Assembly (NCBI RefSeq): GCF_009905615.1
Contig: NZ_JAAAKW010000024.1
Coordinates: 1 to 58,074, forward strand
Source of the DNA: Pseudomonas sp. SLFW
GTDB lineage: Bacteria; Pseudomonadota; Gammaproteobacteria; Pseudomonadales; Pseudomonadaceae
DNA length: 58,074 nucleotides
Direction: 5' to 3'
In this document: positions 50,829-58,074 of the stretch, piece after piece
How the letters are laid out: each line of letters opens with the position of its first letter
Numbering within the stretch: position 1 is the stretch's first letter
Notes under the pieces: generated by a model
Told to the model about the DNA's origin: nothing
What the model saw: the letters and a program-made list of their open reading frames with translations, nothing else
The model's database searches: none
Program-made: the position numbers and the translations under genes

Positions 50829-51344
50829 ATGTCTCCAATACTCGCAACCGCAATTGGCGTGGGCATCCTGGGAGGGGTGGCGTCCTGGTTTTTTCTCAGT
50901 GTCGGCACGATTCTCTTATGGGCTGCTTTTGTCGCATGGGCGTCGTACTTCGCCGTTGGCGGTGACACTCGCGCCATCTGGCTCAACCTGACGTCGAACG
51001 CATTTGGCGTGCTGGTCGCGTGGATCGTCGCGCTGCTGGCATTGACCAGTCCTGCCGCCACGCTCGGCGCACCCCTGTGGGTCGGTTTGCTCGTCGCCGG
51101 CAGCGTCTTCCTCTACATCATGGCGTCGCGTTTTTCGGCATTCTCGTCGGTCCCGGCGGCCACGCTCGGTTACGCCACGACCTTCGCCTATATCAGCCAG
51201 ACGCCCGGTGCGTTCGCGTACCCGGCATTGTTGTCGGCTGGCTTTCAGAACGTGCTGTTGCTGGTCATCGTCTCGATGTCCATTGGCACCGCGTTCGCGT
51301 TTGGGTCTGCCAGGCTGTCGGCCGCTTTGACCCGTTCGGCATAA
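50829..51344 (+). CDS. DUF1097 inner-membrane protein
   Basis: About 171 aa from the ATG at 50829 (AGAGGG upstream). Almost entirely hydrophobic, with about five or six membrane segments (ILATAIGVGILGGVASWFFL, ILLWAAFVAWASYFAVGG, LLVIVSMSIGTAFAFGSA), typical of DUF1097. Probably a small-molecule permease or accessory membrane protein; none has a firm function as far as I know. First gene of the operon with the cysteine hydrolase and gcsR. Confidence 0.78.
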   Translation: MSPILATAIGVGILGGVASWFFLSVGTILLWAAFVAWASYFAVGGDTRAIWLNLTSNAFGVLVAWIVALLALTSPAATLGAPLWVGLLVAGSVFLYIMASRFSAFSSVPAATLGYATTFAYISQTPGAFAYPALLSAGFQNVLLLVIVSMSIGTAFAFGSARLSAALTRSA

Positions 51345-51423
51345 CCGCAGGAAAACGCCGTGGCGGGTTCCCGGACGCGCCACGGCACCTCATAAAAAAC
51401 CTCTTCACCTGCTGGAGACCGTC

Positions 51424-52125
51424 ATGACGAACACCTGGAAAACCGCACGCCGATCCCTGTATTACGCGGGCGCCCCTGAGCCGGAAGATCCCGTGCTCGA
51501 AAAAGGCAAAGTCGCGCTGCTGATCATCGATGTGCAGAACACCTACCTGGAGCGTCCTGATCCTGCGACCCTCGACGACGCCGAGCGCGCCCGTTTCGAT
51601 GCCTGGACGCCGTTTCATGAGCGGATGCATGCAACCGTCATTCCGAATCTGGAAAAACTGATCGGCGCGTTTCGCGGTGCGGACCTCGATGTCCTGTTCG
51701 CCCGCATTGCCTGCCTGACCCCCGAGGGCCGCGACCGCTCGCTAAGCCAGAAGAAACCGGGCTGGAACAACCTGCTGTTGCCCGCGAACGAGCATGCCTC
51801 CCAAGTCATCGACCGCCTTGCACCGGCCTCGGACGAAATCGTGGTGCTGAAGACCACCGACAGCGCCCTGACCGGCACCAACCTGCGGCTGATCCTGAAC
51901 AACCTCGGCATCACCCACGTCGTGTGCGCGGGCCTGTTCACCGACCAGTGCGTGGCGTCCACTGTGCGCAGTCTTGCCGACGAAAGCTTCGACGTGATCG
52001 TGATCGACGACGCCAGTGCGGCAGGCAGCCTTGAGTTGCACAACCAGGAGCTGGCGATCATGAACATGATCTACTGCAACGTGATGAACACCGATGAGCT
52101 GTTGGGCTACCTTCCTCGGTCTTGA
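51424..52125 (+). CDS. Isochorismatase-like cysteine hydrolase
   Basis: 233 aa. Catalytic Asp36 (LIIDVQNTY), Lys143 (VLKTTDSALTGTNL) and Cys176 (GLFTDQCVASTVR) as in N-carbamoylsarcosine amidase, biuret hydrolase and related amide hydrolases. It would release ammonia or a carboxylate from an amide or carbamoyl compound. 79 bases after DUF1097 and 30 before gcsR, hence one transcript; it fits with the divergent nitrilase/ligase operon as a second C-N hydrolase. Confidence 0.83.
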   Translation: MTNTWKTARRSLYYAGAPEPEDPVLEKGKVALLIIDVQNTYLERPDPATLDDAERARFDAWTPFHERMHATVIPNLEKLIGAFRGADLDVLFARIACLTPEGRDRSLSQKKPGWNNLLLPANEHASQVIDRLAPASDEIVVLKTTDSALTGTNLRLILNNLGITHVVCAGLFTDQCVASTVRSLADESFDVIVIDDASAAGSLELHNQELAIMNMIYCNVMNTDELLGYLPRS

Positions 52126-52155
52126 GCGGTAGTGACCCTTTGAGCGAGGCGCAGC

Positions 52156-53691
52156 ATGCGAATCCACGTCACGTTCAACGACCGCGTCGGCATCACCCAG
52201 GAAGTCCTGGCCCTGCTCGGCGCGCGTCACCTCAATCTGGACGCGGTGGAGATGATTCCACCCAACGTTTATATCGATGCCCCCGACCTGTGCCAGACCG
52301 TGCTCGACGAACTCAACTACGCGCTGTTGCGCATCGAGGGCGTCAAGGCCGTGGAATTGGTGGACCTGCTGCCGGGGCAGCGTCGGCGCTTGCAGCTCGA
52401 CGCGTTGCTGGCGGCGATGAGTGATCCGGTGCTGGCGGTCGATCCCGGCGGCTATGTGCTGCTGGCCAACCCCAAGCTGGTCAGTTTGTATGGCCGGGAC
52501 CCGACGGGGGAGCCGCTGTCGAACCTGTTTCCCGCGCCGGACCTGGCGAAGTCGCTGGTCGACAAGGGCTTTCGCCTACCCATGTGCGAGGTCTGTTTCA
52601 ACGGGCAGGATTTGCTGCTCGATGTCACGCCCATCACCGGCGCTGCGCAACGCGCACGCTTTCTCGCCGGCGGGCTGTTGACCCTCTATCCCCCCAGTCG
52701 CATCGGCGAACGCTTGGCCTCCCTGCATCACGATCACGCAGAAGGGCTCGACGCGCTGCTGGGGAATTCTCCGGCCCTCGGGCAGCTCAAGACCCGCTTG
52801 CAGAAAGTCGCGGGCCTCGATGCCGCGTTGCTGATTCAAGGCGAAACCGGCACCGGTAAAGAGCTGGTCGCGCGTGCCTGCCATGCCTTGAGCACGCGTC
52901 GGGACGCGCCGTTTCTGGCGCTGAACTGCGCCGCGCTGCCGGAGAGCCTGGCCGAGAGCGAATTGTTCGGTTACGCCGCCGGGGCCTTCACCGGCGCGCA
53001 GCGGGGCGGCAAGCCGGGGCTGTTGGAGTTGTCGGATCGCGGCACGGTGTTCCTTGATGAAGTGGGGGAAATGTCGCCTTATTTGCAGGCCAAGCTGTTG
53101 CGCTTCCTCAACGACGGCTGCTTTCGGCGGGTGGGGGGCGACCGTGAAGTGCACGTCAGCGTGCGGGTGGTGTGCGCCACTCACCGCAATCTGGAGCGGA
53201 TGGTGGCCGAGGGCACCTTTCGCGAGGACCTTTATTACCGACTCAATGTGCTCAACCTCCTCGTTCCGGCGCTGCGCGAACGCGGCCTGGACATCCTGCT
53301 GCTGGCCGAGCATTTCCTGCGTCAGGCCTGCGAACAGATTCAGCGTTCACCTTGCCGACTGGCGTCCTCGACCCATTCGGTGCTGATGGGCAATCGATGG
53401 GCCGGCAACGTGCGGCAGTTGCAGAACGTCATCTTTCGCGCGGCGGCGATCTGTGAAGACGACGTGATTGACTGCGACGGGCTCGAACTGGCAGGCACCG
53501 AACTGGTGAGCCAGAAAGCCGATGCGGGCGGCGTGGTCAGCCTGGAAGCCGCCGTCCAGGATTTCGAAAAGTCGCTGCTGGAAACCCTCTACCTGGCCTA
53601 CCCGTCGACTCGCCAACTGGCCGTGCGGCTGCAAACGTCCCACACCGCCATTGGCCAACGGCTGCGTAAATACGGGATCGGCGGTCGCTAG
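52156..53691 (+). CDS. gcsR: TyrR-like sigma-54 activator GcsR
   Basis: 511 aa. N-terminal ACT domain (about 1-75, MRIHVTFNDRVGITQEVL), PAS domain (about 80-180), AAA+ domain with Walker A GETGTGKE at 229-236 and the sigma-54 contact loop GAFTGA at 276-281, Walker B VFLDEVGEMS, and a C-terminal TyrR-type HTH (STRQLAVRLQTSHTAIGQRLRKYG). In P. aeruginosa GcsR senses glycine and activates gcvH2-gcvP2-glyA2-sdaA-gcvT2; here it lies directly before gcvH, gcvP and glyA, with a sigma-54 promoter between. It shares an operon with the hydrolase upstream. Confidence 0.92.
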   Translation: MRIHVTFNDRVGITQEVLALLGARHLNLDAVEMIPPNVYIDAPDLCQTVLDELNYALLRIEGVKAVELVDLLPGQRRRLQLDALLAAMSDPVLAVDPGGYVLLANPKLVSLYGRDPTGEPLSNLFPAPDLAKSLVDKGFRLPMCEVCFNGQDLLLDVTPITGAAQRARFLAGGLLTLYPPSRIGERLASLHHDHAEGLDALLGNSPALGQLKTRLQKVAGLDAALLIQGETGTGKELVARACHALSTRRDAPFLALNCAALPESLAESELFGYAAGAFTGAQRGGKPGLLELSDRGTVFLDEVGEMSPYLQAKLLRFLNDGCFRRVGGDREVHVSVRVVCATHRNLERMVAEGTFREDLYYRLNVLNLLVPALRERGLDILLLAEHFLRQACEQIQRSPCRLASSTHSVLMGNRWAGNVRQLQNVIFRAAAICEDDVIDCDGLELAGTELVSQKADAGGVVSLEAAVQDFEKSLLETLYLAYPSTRQLAVRLQTSHTAIGQRLRKYGIGGR

Positions 53692-53892
53692 TTTTTACGC
53701 CTTTCAGCGGGGCGGTTCGATAGCGTTCCACTGGACCGATTTCGCTCCACGCGCCTGCTCGTCGCGTGTGCCGTGGTGCTGGCGTGTCAGCGCGCACGTT
53801 TGCTCGCCGGGCTGGAACGGTATTGATCCAGGGCGTCGAAAAGGATCTTCGCTAAATATCGCAAGTAATTGAAATTTAATGGAAAAAATCGG

Positions 53893-53909
53893 TTGGCATT
53901 GCCCTTGCT
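53893..53909 (+). promoter_or_regulatory. Sigma-54 (-24/-12) promoter of gcvH-gcvP-glyA
   Basis: TTGGCATTGCCCTTGCT has GG (53895-53896) and GC (53907-53908) separated by exactly 10 bases and the flanking consensus TGGCA and TTGCT. It lies 56 bases before the gcvH ATG and after gcsR, whose product is a sigma-54 activator. Confidence 0.88.
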
Positions 53910-53964
53910 CTAGTCCTCTGTGCCAGCCCCACCACCGGGGCGCCCCATAACAAGAGGAATACCG

Positions 53965-54342
53965 ATGAGCACGCTGCGTTTTACTGCCGAGCATGAATGG
54001 TTGCGTCTGGAAACTTCCGGCGAACTCACGGTGGGCATCACCGCCTTTGCCCAGGAAGCACTGGGTGACGTGGTGTTCGTGCAATTGCCGGAGCTGGGTC
54101 GATTCGCGGAAGGGGATGAGGTCGCCGTGCTGGAGTCAGTGAAAGCCGCGAGCAATATCAGCATGCCGCTGACCGGCGAGGTGGTGGCGGTCAACGAGGC
54201 GCTCTCCGACGAACCGGAGATCGTCAACGCATCGCCAATGGACGAGGGCTGGTTCTTCCGCATTCGCATCGACAACCTCGGCGCCTTCGAGGACTTGATG
54301 GACCAGGACGCCTACGCGCATTTCCTGGCCGAAAACGCCTGA
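53965..54342 (+). CDS. gcvH: Glycine cleavage system H protein
   Basis: 125 aa from the ATG at 53965 (AGAGGAA upstream). Full H-protein fold (FTAEHEWLRLETSGELTVGITAFAQEALGDVVFVQLPE) with lipoyl-attachment Lys60 in LESVKAAS and PMDEGWFFRI. It carries the aminomethyl group between P and T proteins. First gene of the GcsR-controlled operon; probably a second paralogue (gcvH2) as in other Pseudomonas, which cannot be confirmed within this window. Confidence 0.93.
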   Translation: MSTLRFTAEHEWLRLETSGELTVGITAFAQEALGDVVFVQLPELGRFAEGDEVAVLESVKAASNISMPLTGEVVAVNEALSDEPEIVNASPMDEGWFFRIRIDNLGAFEDLMDQDAYAHFLAENA

Positions 54343-54355
54343 AGCGGGGATCGAC

Positions 54356-57226
54356 ATGAGCACGCCAAAGACACCGCTGAATACCGACAACGAATTCATT
54401 GCCCGCCACATCGGGCCGCGCGATCAGGACGTTGCGACGATGCTGGCGCTGACCGGTCATGACGCCCTCGACGCACTGATCGACAGCGTCATTCCGCCGA
54501 GCATCAAGGGCACCAGCGTGCTTGAGCTGTCAGCGGGGCAGGGCGAAGCCGAGGCGTTGGCGGCGATCAAAGCCATCGCGGGCAAAAACAGGCTGCTGCG
54601 CAACCACATCGGCCAAGGCTACTACCCGTGTCTGACCCCGGCACCCATCCTGCGCAACCTGCTGGAAAACCCGGCCTGGTACACCGCGTACACCCCCTAT
54701 CAGCCGGAGATTTCTCAGGGTCGGCTGGAAGCGCTGCTGAATTTTCAGACGCTGATCAGTGACCTGACCGGCATGGACATCGCCAACGCGTCGCTGCTCG
54801 ATGAGGCGACCGCTGCCGCCGAAGCCATGACGTTCTGCAAGCGCCTGGCCAAAAACAAAGCCCCGGCGTTTTTCGTGTCGCACCACTGCCACCCACAGAC
54901 CCTCGACGTGCTGCGCACCCGTGCCGAGCCGTTGAACATCGAAGTGGTCATCGGTGATGAAACCGAACTGGAGAAGCAGGGGCTCGACGGCTATTTCGGT
55001 CTGTTGCTGCAATACCCGGCCAGCACCGGCGCCATCGTCGATCATCGTTCGTTGGTGCAACGCGCCCATCAGGCCGGGGCATTGGTGGCTGTCGCCGCCG
55101 ACCTGCTGGCGCTGACTTTACTGACCCCGCCGGGCGAATTCGATGCCGACGTGGCGCTGGGCAGCGCCCAACGGTTTGGCGTGCCGTTAGGGTTCGGTGG
55201 GCCCCATGCGGCGTACTTCGCCACCCGGGATGCCTTCAAGCGCGACATGCCGGGGCGGCTGGTGGGCATCTCCGTCGACCGGCACGGCAAACCGGCGATG
55301 CGTCTGGCGATGCAAACCCGCGAGCAACACATTCGTCGCGAAAAAGCCACGAGCAACATCTGCACCGCGCAAGTGCTGCTGGCCAATATCGCGAGCATGT
55401 ACGCCGTCTACCACGGGCCGAAAGGCCTGACCGCCATTGCCCGACGGGTCCATCGGCTGACGTCGATTCTGGCCCATGGCCTGACGCGATTGGGGCATCG
55501 GATCGAACAGGTGCACTTCTTCGATACCCTCAGCGTGGTGCCGACCCTGCCGGTGGACTCGGTGCACAAAACGGCGACAGCCGCAGGTATCAACCTGCGA
55601 ATAATCGACGCCATTCGGGTCGGCATTTCGCTGGACGAAACCTGTGAGCAGGCCAGTGTGGAAGCGCTGTGGGCCGTGTTCGCGACTCAAGGCCAATCGC
55701 TGCCGGATTTCGCCGCGCTGGCAGAGACCGCTGGTGATGGCCTGCCACTGCCGTTGCTGCGGGAGTCGCCGATCCTCAAGCACGAAGTGTTCAACCGCTA
55801 TCACTCCGAAACCGAGCTGATGCGCTACCTGCGACGCCTGGCCGACAAAGACCTGGCGCTCGACCGCACGATGATCCCGCTGGGCTCGTGCACCATGAAG
55901 CTCAACGCCGCCAGCGAGATGATCCCGATCACCTGGCCGGAGTTCGGTGCCGTGCACCCGTTTGCGCCCGCCGACCAGACGCTGGGTTATCAACAGCTGA
56001 TCGAGGAGCTGGAGGCCCTGCTGTGCGCCGCCACGGGGTACGACGCCATGTCGTTGCAGCCCAACGCCGGTTCACAGGGCGAATACGCCGGGCTGCTCGC
56101 GATTCGTGCTTATCACGCCAGCCGAGGTGAGTCGAACCGCGACATCTGCCTGATCCCGTCATCGGCCCACGGCACCAATCCGGCGACCGCCAACATGGTC
56201 GGCATGCGCGTGATCGTCACGGCCTGCGACGCACGGGGCAACGTCGATATCGAAGACCTGCGTGCCAAGGCCATCGAGCACCGCGAGCGCCTCGCTGCGC
56301 TGATGGTGACGTACCCCTCGACCCACGGCGTGTTCGAGGAAGGCATCCGCGAGATCTGCGGCATCATTCATGACAACGGCGGCCAGGTGTACATCGACGG
56401 CGCCAACATGAACGCGATGGTCGGCCTTTGCGCACCGGGCAAATTTGGCGGCGACGTGTCCCACCTGAACCTGCACAAAACCTTCTGCATCCCTCATGGC
56501 GGCGGCGGGCCGGGCGTCGGTCCGATTGGGGTGAAGGCGCACTTGGCGCCGTTCCTGCCAGGGCATGAAACCCTTGGGCGCAAACAGGGCGCCGTCAGCG
56601 CGGCCCCGTTCGGCAGCGCGAGCATCCTGCCGATTACCTGGATGTACCTGCGCATGATGGGCGGCGAAGGGCTCAAGCGTGCCTCGCAACTGGCGATTCT
56701 CAGCGCCAACTACATCGCCCGTCGACTGGAGGCGCACTACCCGGTGTTGTACAGCGGCGAAAACGGTCTGGTCGCCCACGAATGCATCCTCGACCTGCGC
56801 CCGCTCAAGGAGTCCAGCGGCATCACAGTAGAGGACGTGGCCAAGCGTCTGATCGACTTCGGTTTCCACGCACCGACCATGTCGTTTCCGGTGGCGGGGA
56901 CCTTGATGGTCGAGCCCACCGAAAGCGAATCGCTGGAGGAACTGGACCGGTTCTGCGAAGCGATGATTTGCATTCGTGAGGAAATCCGCGCCGTGGAAAA
57001 CGGCGGGCTCGATCCCCACGACAACCCGCTGAGAAACGCGCCGCACACGGCAGCTGAACTGATCCTCGAATGGCCCCATTGCTACAGCCGGGAACTGGCG
57101 GTGTACCCGCTCCAATCCCTGCGTGACAGCAAGTACTGGCCGCCGGTGGGTCGGGTCGATAACGTGTACGGCGACCGAAACCTGGCCTGTGCCTGTCCGC
57201 CGCTGTCTTCCTACCAGGATGCTTGA
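54356..57226 (+). CDS. gcvP: Glycine dehydrogenase (decarboxylating), P protein
   Basis: 956 aa, full length. N-terminal half with FIARHIGPRDQDVATML and LLRNHIGQGYYPCLTP; C-terminal half with PLGSCTMKLNAASEMIPITWPEF and PLP-binding Lys708 in NLHKTFCIPHGGGGPG. It decarboxylates glycine and loads the methylamine onto lipoyl-GcvH. 13 bases after gcvH. No truncation or frameshift seen. Confidence 0.95.
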   Translation: MSTPKTPLNTDNEFIARHIGPRDQDVATMLALTGHDALDALIDSVIPPSIKGTSVLELSAGQGEAEALAAIKAIAGKNRLLRNHIGQGYYPCLTPAPILRNLLENPAWYTAYTPYQPEISQGRLEALLNFQTLISDLTGMDIANASLLDEATAAAEAMTFCKRLAKNKAPAFFVSHHCHPQTLDVLRTRAEPLNIEVVIGDETELEKQGLDGYFGLLLQYPASTGAIVDHRSLVQRAHQAGALVAVAADLLALTLLTPPGEFDADVALGSAQRFGVPLGFGGPHAAYFATRDAFKRDMPGRLVGISVDRHGKPAMRLAMQTREQHIRREKATSNICTAQVLLANIASMYAVYHGPKGLTAIARRVHRLTSILAHGLTRLGHRIEQVHFFDTLSVVPTLPVDSVHKTATAAGINLRIIDAIRVGISLDETCEQASVEALWAVFATQGQSLPDFAALAETAGDGLPLPLLRESPILKHEVFNRYHSETELMRYLRRLADKDLALDRTMIPLGSCTMKLNAASEMIPITWPEFGAVHPFAPADQTLGYQQLIEELEALLCAATGYDAMSLQPNAGSQGEYAGLLAIRAYHASRGESNRDICLIPSSAHGTNPATANMVGMRVIVTACDARGNVDIEDLRAKAIEHRERLAALMVTYPSTHGVFEEGIREICGIIHDNGGQVYIDGANMNAMVGLCAPGKFGGDVSHLNLHKTFCIPHGGGGPGVGPIGVKAHLAPFLPGHETLGRKQGAVSAAPFGSASILPITWMYLRMMGGEGLKRASQLAILSANYIARRLEAHYPVLYSGENGLVAHECILDLRPLKESSGITVEDVAKRLIDFGFHAPTMSFPVAGTLMVEPTESESLEELDRFCEAMICIREEIRAVENGGLDPHDNPLRNAPHTAAELILEWPHCYSRELAVYPLQSLRDSKYWPPVGRVDNVYGDRNLACACPPLSSYQDA

Positions 57227-57230
57227 AAAC

Positions 57231-57255
57231 GGTGCCCGGACCCGCTCCGGGCACC
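57231..57255 (+). other. Intercistronic hairpin between gcvP and glyA
   Basis: GGTGCCCGG and CCGGGCACC form a 9-bp stem around a 7-base loop, 5 bases after the gcvP stop. There is no T-run; it may be a partial attenuator or a 3'-end stabiliser setting P protein versus GlyA amounts. Confidence 0.5.
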
Positions 57256-57300
57256 CATGAATTGCGCTGAGTCCACTCAAACAAAAAAAGGAAACCCACC

Positions 57301-58074
57301 ATGTTCCACAGAAGCCTGACCCTGTCCGATTTCGACCCTGCGCTCAGCGATGCCATCGATCGCGAAATCAAGCGCCAGGAAGACCACATCGAACTGATCG
57401 CCTCGGAGAACTACACCAGCCCGCAAGTGATGCAGGCCCAAGGCACCGAGCTGACCAACAAGTACGCCGAGGGTTACCCCGGCAAGCGCTACTACGGTGG
57501 CTGTGAGCACGTCGATGTGGTGGAACAGCTGGCGATTGACCGCGCCAAGCAACTGTTCGGCGCCGGTTATGCCAACGTTCAGCCGCACTCCGGCTCGTCC
57601 GCCAACAGCGCCGTTTACCTCGCCCTGTTGCAAGCCGGCGACACCCTTCTGGGCATGAGCCTGGCCCACGGTGGCCACCTGACCCACGGCGCAAAAGTGT
57701 CATCCTCCGGCAAGCTTTACAACGCCGTTCAGTACGGCATCGACACCCGCACTGGCACGATCGATTACGACGAAGTCGAGCGTCTGGCGGTTGAGCACAA
57801 ACCGAAAATGATCGTCGCCGGTTTTTCCGCGTATTCGAAAACCCTCGACTTCCCGCGTTTCCGCGCCATTGCCGACAAGGTCGGCGCGTACCTGTTCGTC
57901 GACATGGCCCATGTCGCCGGTCTGGTCGCCGCAGGCCTCTATCCCAACCCGCTGCCTTACGCGGACGTCGTGACCACCACCACGCACAAAACCCTGCGCG
58001 GGCCCCGTGGCGGGCTGATTCTGGCCAAGGCCAACCCTGACCTTGAGAAGAAACTCAACGCTGCAGTGTTTCCG
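57301..58074 (+). CDS. glyA: Serine hydroxymethyltransferase (3' truncated by window)
   Basis: The reading frame starts at the ATG at 57301 after AAGGAAA and stays open to the window end (258 codons). Diagnostic SHMT segments: HIELIASENYTSPQVMQAQG, NKYAEGYPGKRYYGGCEHVD, NVQPHSGSSAN, MSLAHGGHLTHG, VDMAHVAGLVAAGLYPNP, and the PLP Lys in TTTTHKTLRGPRGG. It interconverts glycine and serine with tetrahydrofolate. Together with GcvH/P it allows glycine use via serine; sdaA and gcvT are expected next, as in P. aeruginosa. Confidence 0.95.
   Translation, partial: MFHRSLTLSDFDPALSDAIDREIKRQEDHIELIASENYTSPQVMQAQGTELTNKYAEGYPGKRYYGGCEHVDVVEQLAIDRAKQLFGAGYANVQPHSGSSANSAVYLALLQAGDTLLGMSLAHGGHLTHGAKVSSSGKLYNAVQYGIDTRTGTIDYDEVERLAVEHKPKMIVAGFSAYSKTLDFPRFRAIADKVGAYLFVDMAHVAGLVAAGLYPNPLPYADVVTTTTHKTLRGPRGGLILAKANPDLEKKLNAAVFP

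Noticed and set aside
1..58074. CRISPR array, insertion sequence, prophage or attachment site
   Set aside because: No regularly spaced repeats, transposase, integrase or phage genes, and no tRNA gene, were seen.

Overview
The window (58,074 bases, high GC, dense coding) looks like chromosomal accessory DNA of a plant-associated or soil Pseudomonas, possibly close to the P. syringae/P. fluorescens groups. The evidence is a GcsR-like sigma-54 activator next to gcvH-gcvP-glyA, RarD, many LysR regulators, two methyl-accepting chemotaxis proteins, a MexF-like efflux operon and a stand-alone ectoine-synthase homologue. I see no rRNA, tRNA, CRISPR array, insertion sequence or phage gene.

Region 1 (1-9.6 kb): the end of a fused amino-acid ABC permease/ATPase gene, then a MocR-type regulator (GntR HTH plus aminotransferase fold) divergent from an eight-gene operon. 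The operon encodes an EhuBCDA-like ABC importer, an amidase-signature hydrolase, an orphan EctC-like cupin, an M14-like DUF2817 hydrolase and a glyoxalase-like protein. Repeated TGTATGG boxes lie in the divergent promoter region. I read this as uptake and hydrolysis of ectoine or a related cyclic amidine or lactam by enzymes other than the known EutD/EutE pair.

Region 2 (9.6-25 kb): rarD; a dCache chemoreceptor with an apparently intact amino-acid-binding motif; a LysR regulator divergent from an RND tripartite efflux operon (adaptor, MexF-like pump, OprN-like channel); an Old Yellow Enzyme homologue lacking two usual active-site residues; a 98-residue HTH-only LysR protein overlapping a full LysR gene; a yghU-gstA glutathione-transferase pair; and an SMP-30/gluconolactonase-like protein.

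Region 3 (25-44 kb): a catabolic island for an unidentified, probably aromatic and hydrophobic, compound. A NodD/NahR-type LysR gene and a type I extradiol-dioxygenase-like gene lie opposite a nine-gene operon. That operon holds an FAD monooxygenase, a C-C-hydrolase-like alpha/beta hydrolase, a beta-keto acid cleavage enzyme, an envelope module (DUF1302, DUF1329, YCF48-type propeller, MMPL/RND transporter) and a VanA/VanB-type Rieske oxygenase with its reductase. A four-helix-bundle chemoreceptor and a three-domain flavin/iron-sulfur oxidoreductase follow.

Region 4 (44-58 kb): a LysR/SDR/quinone-oxidoreductase group; an operon of glutamine-synthetase-like ligase, nitrilase, class I glutamine amidotransferase and XRE-cupin regulator; a divergent operon of DUF1097 membrane protein, isochorismatase-type cysteine hydrolase and gcsR; then gcvH, gcvP and a glyA cut by the window end, behind a well-matched sigma-54 promoter.
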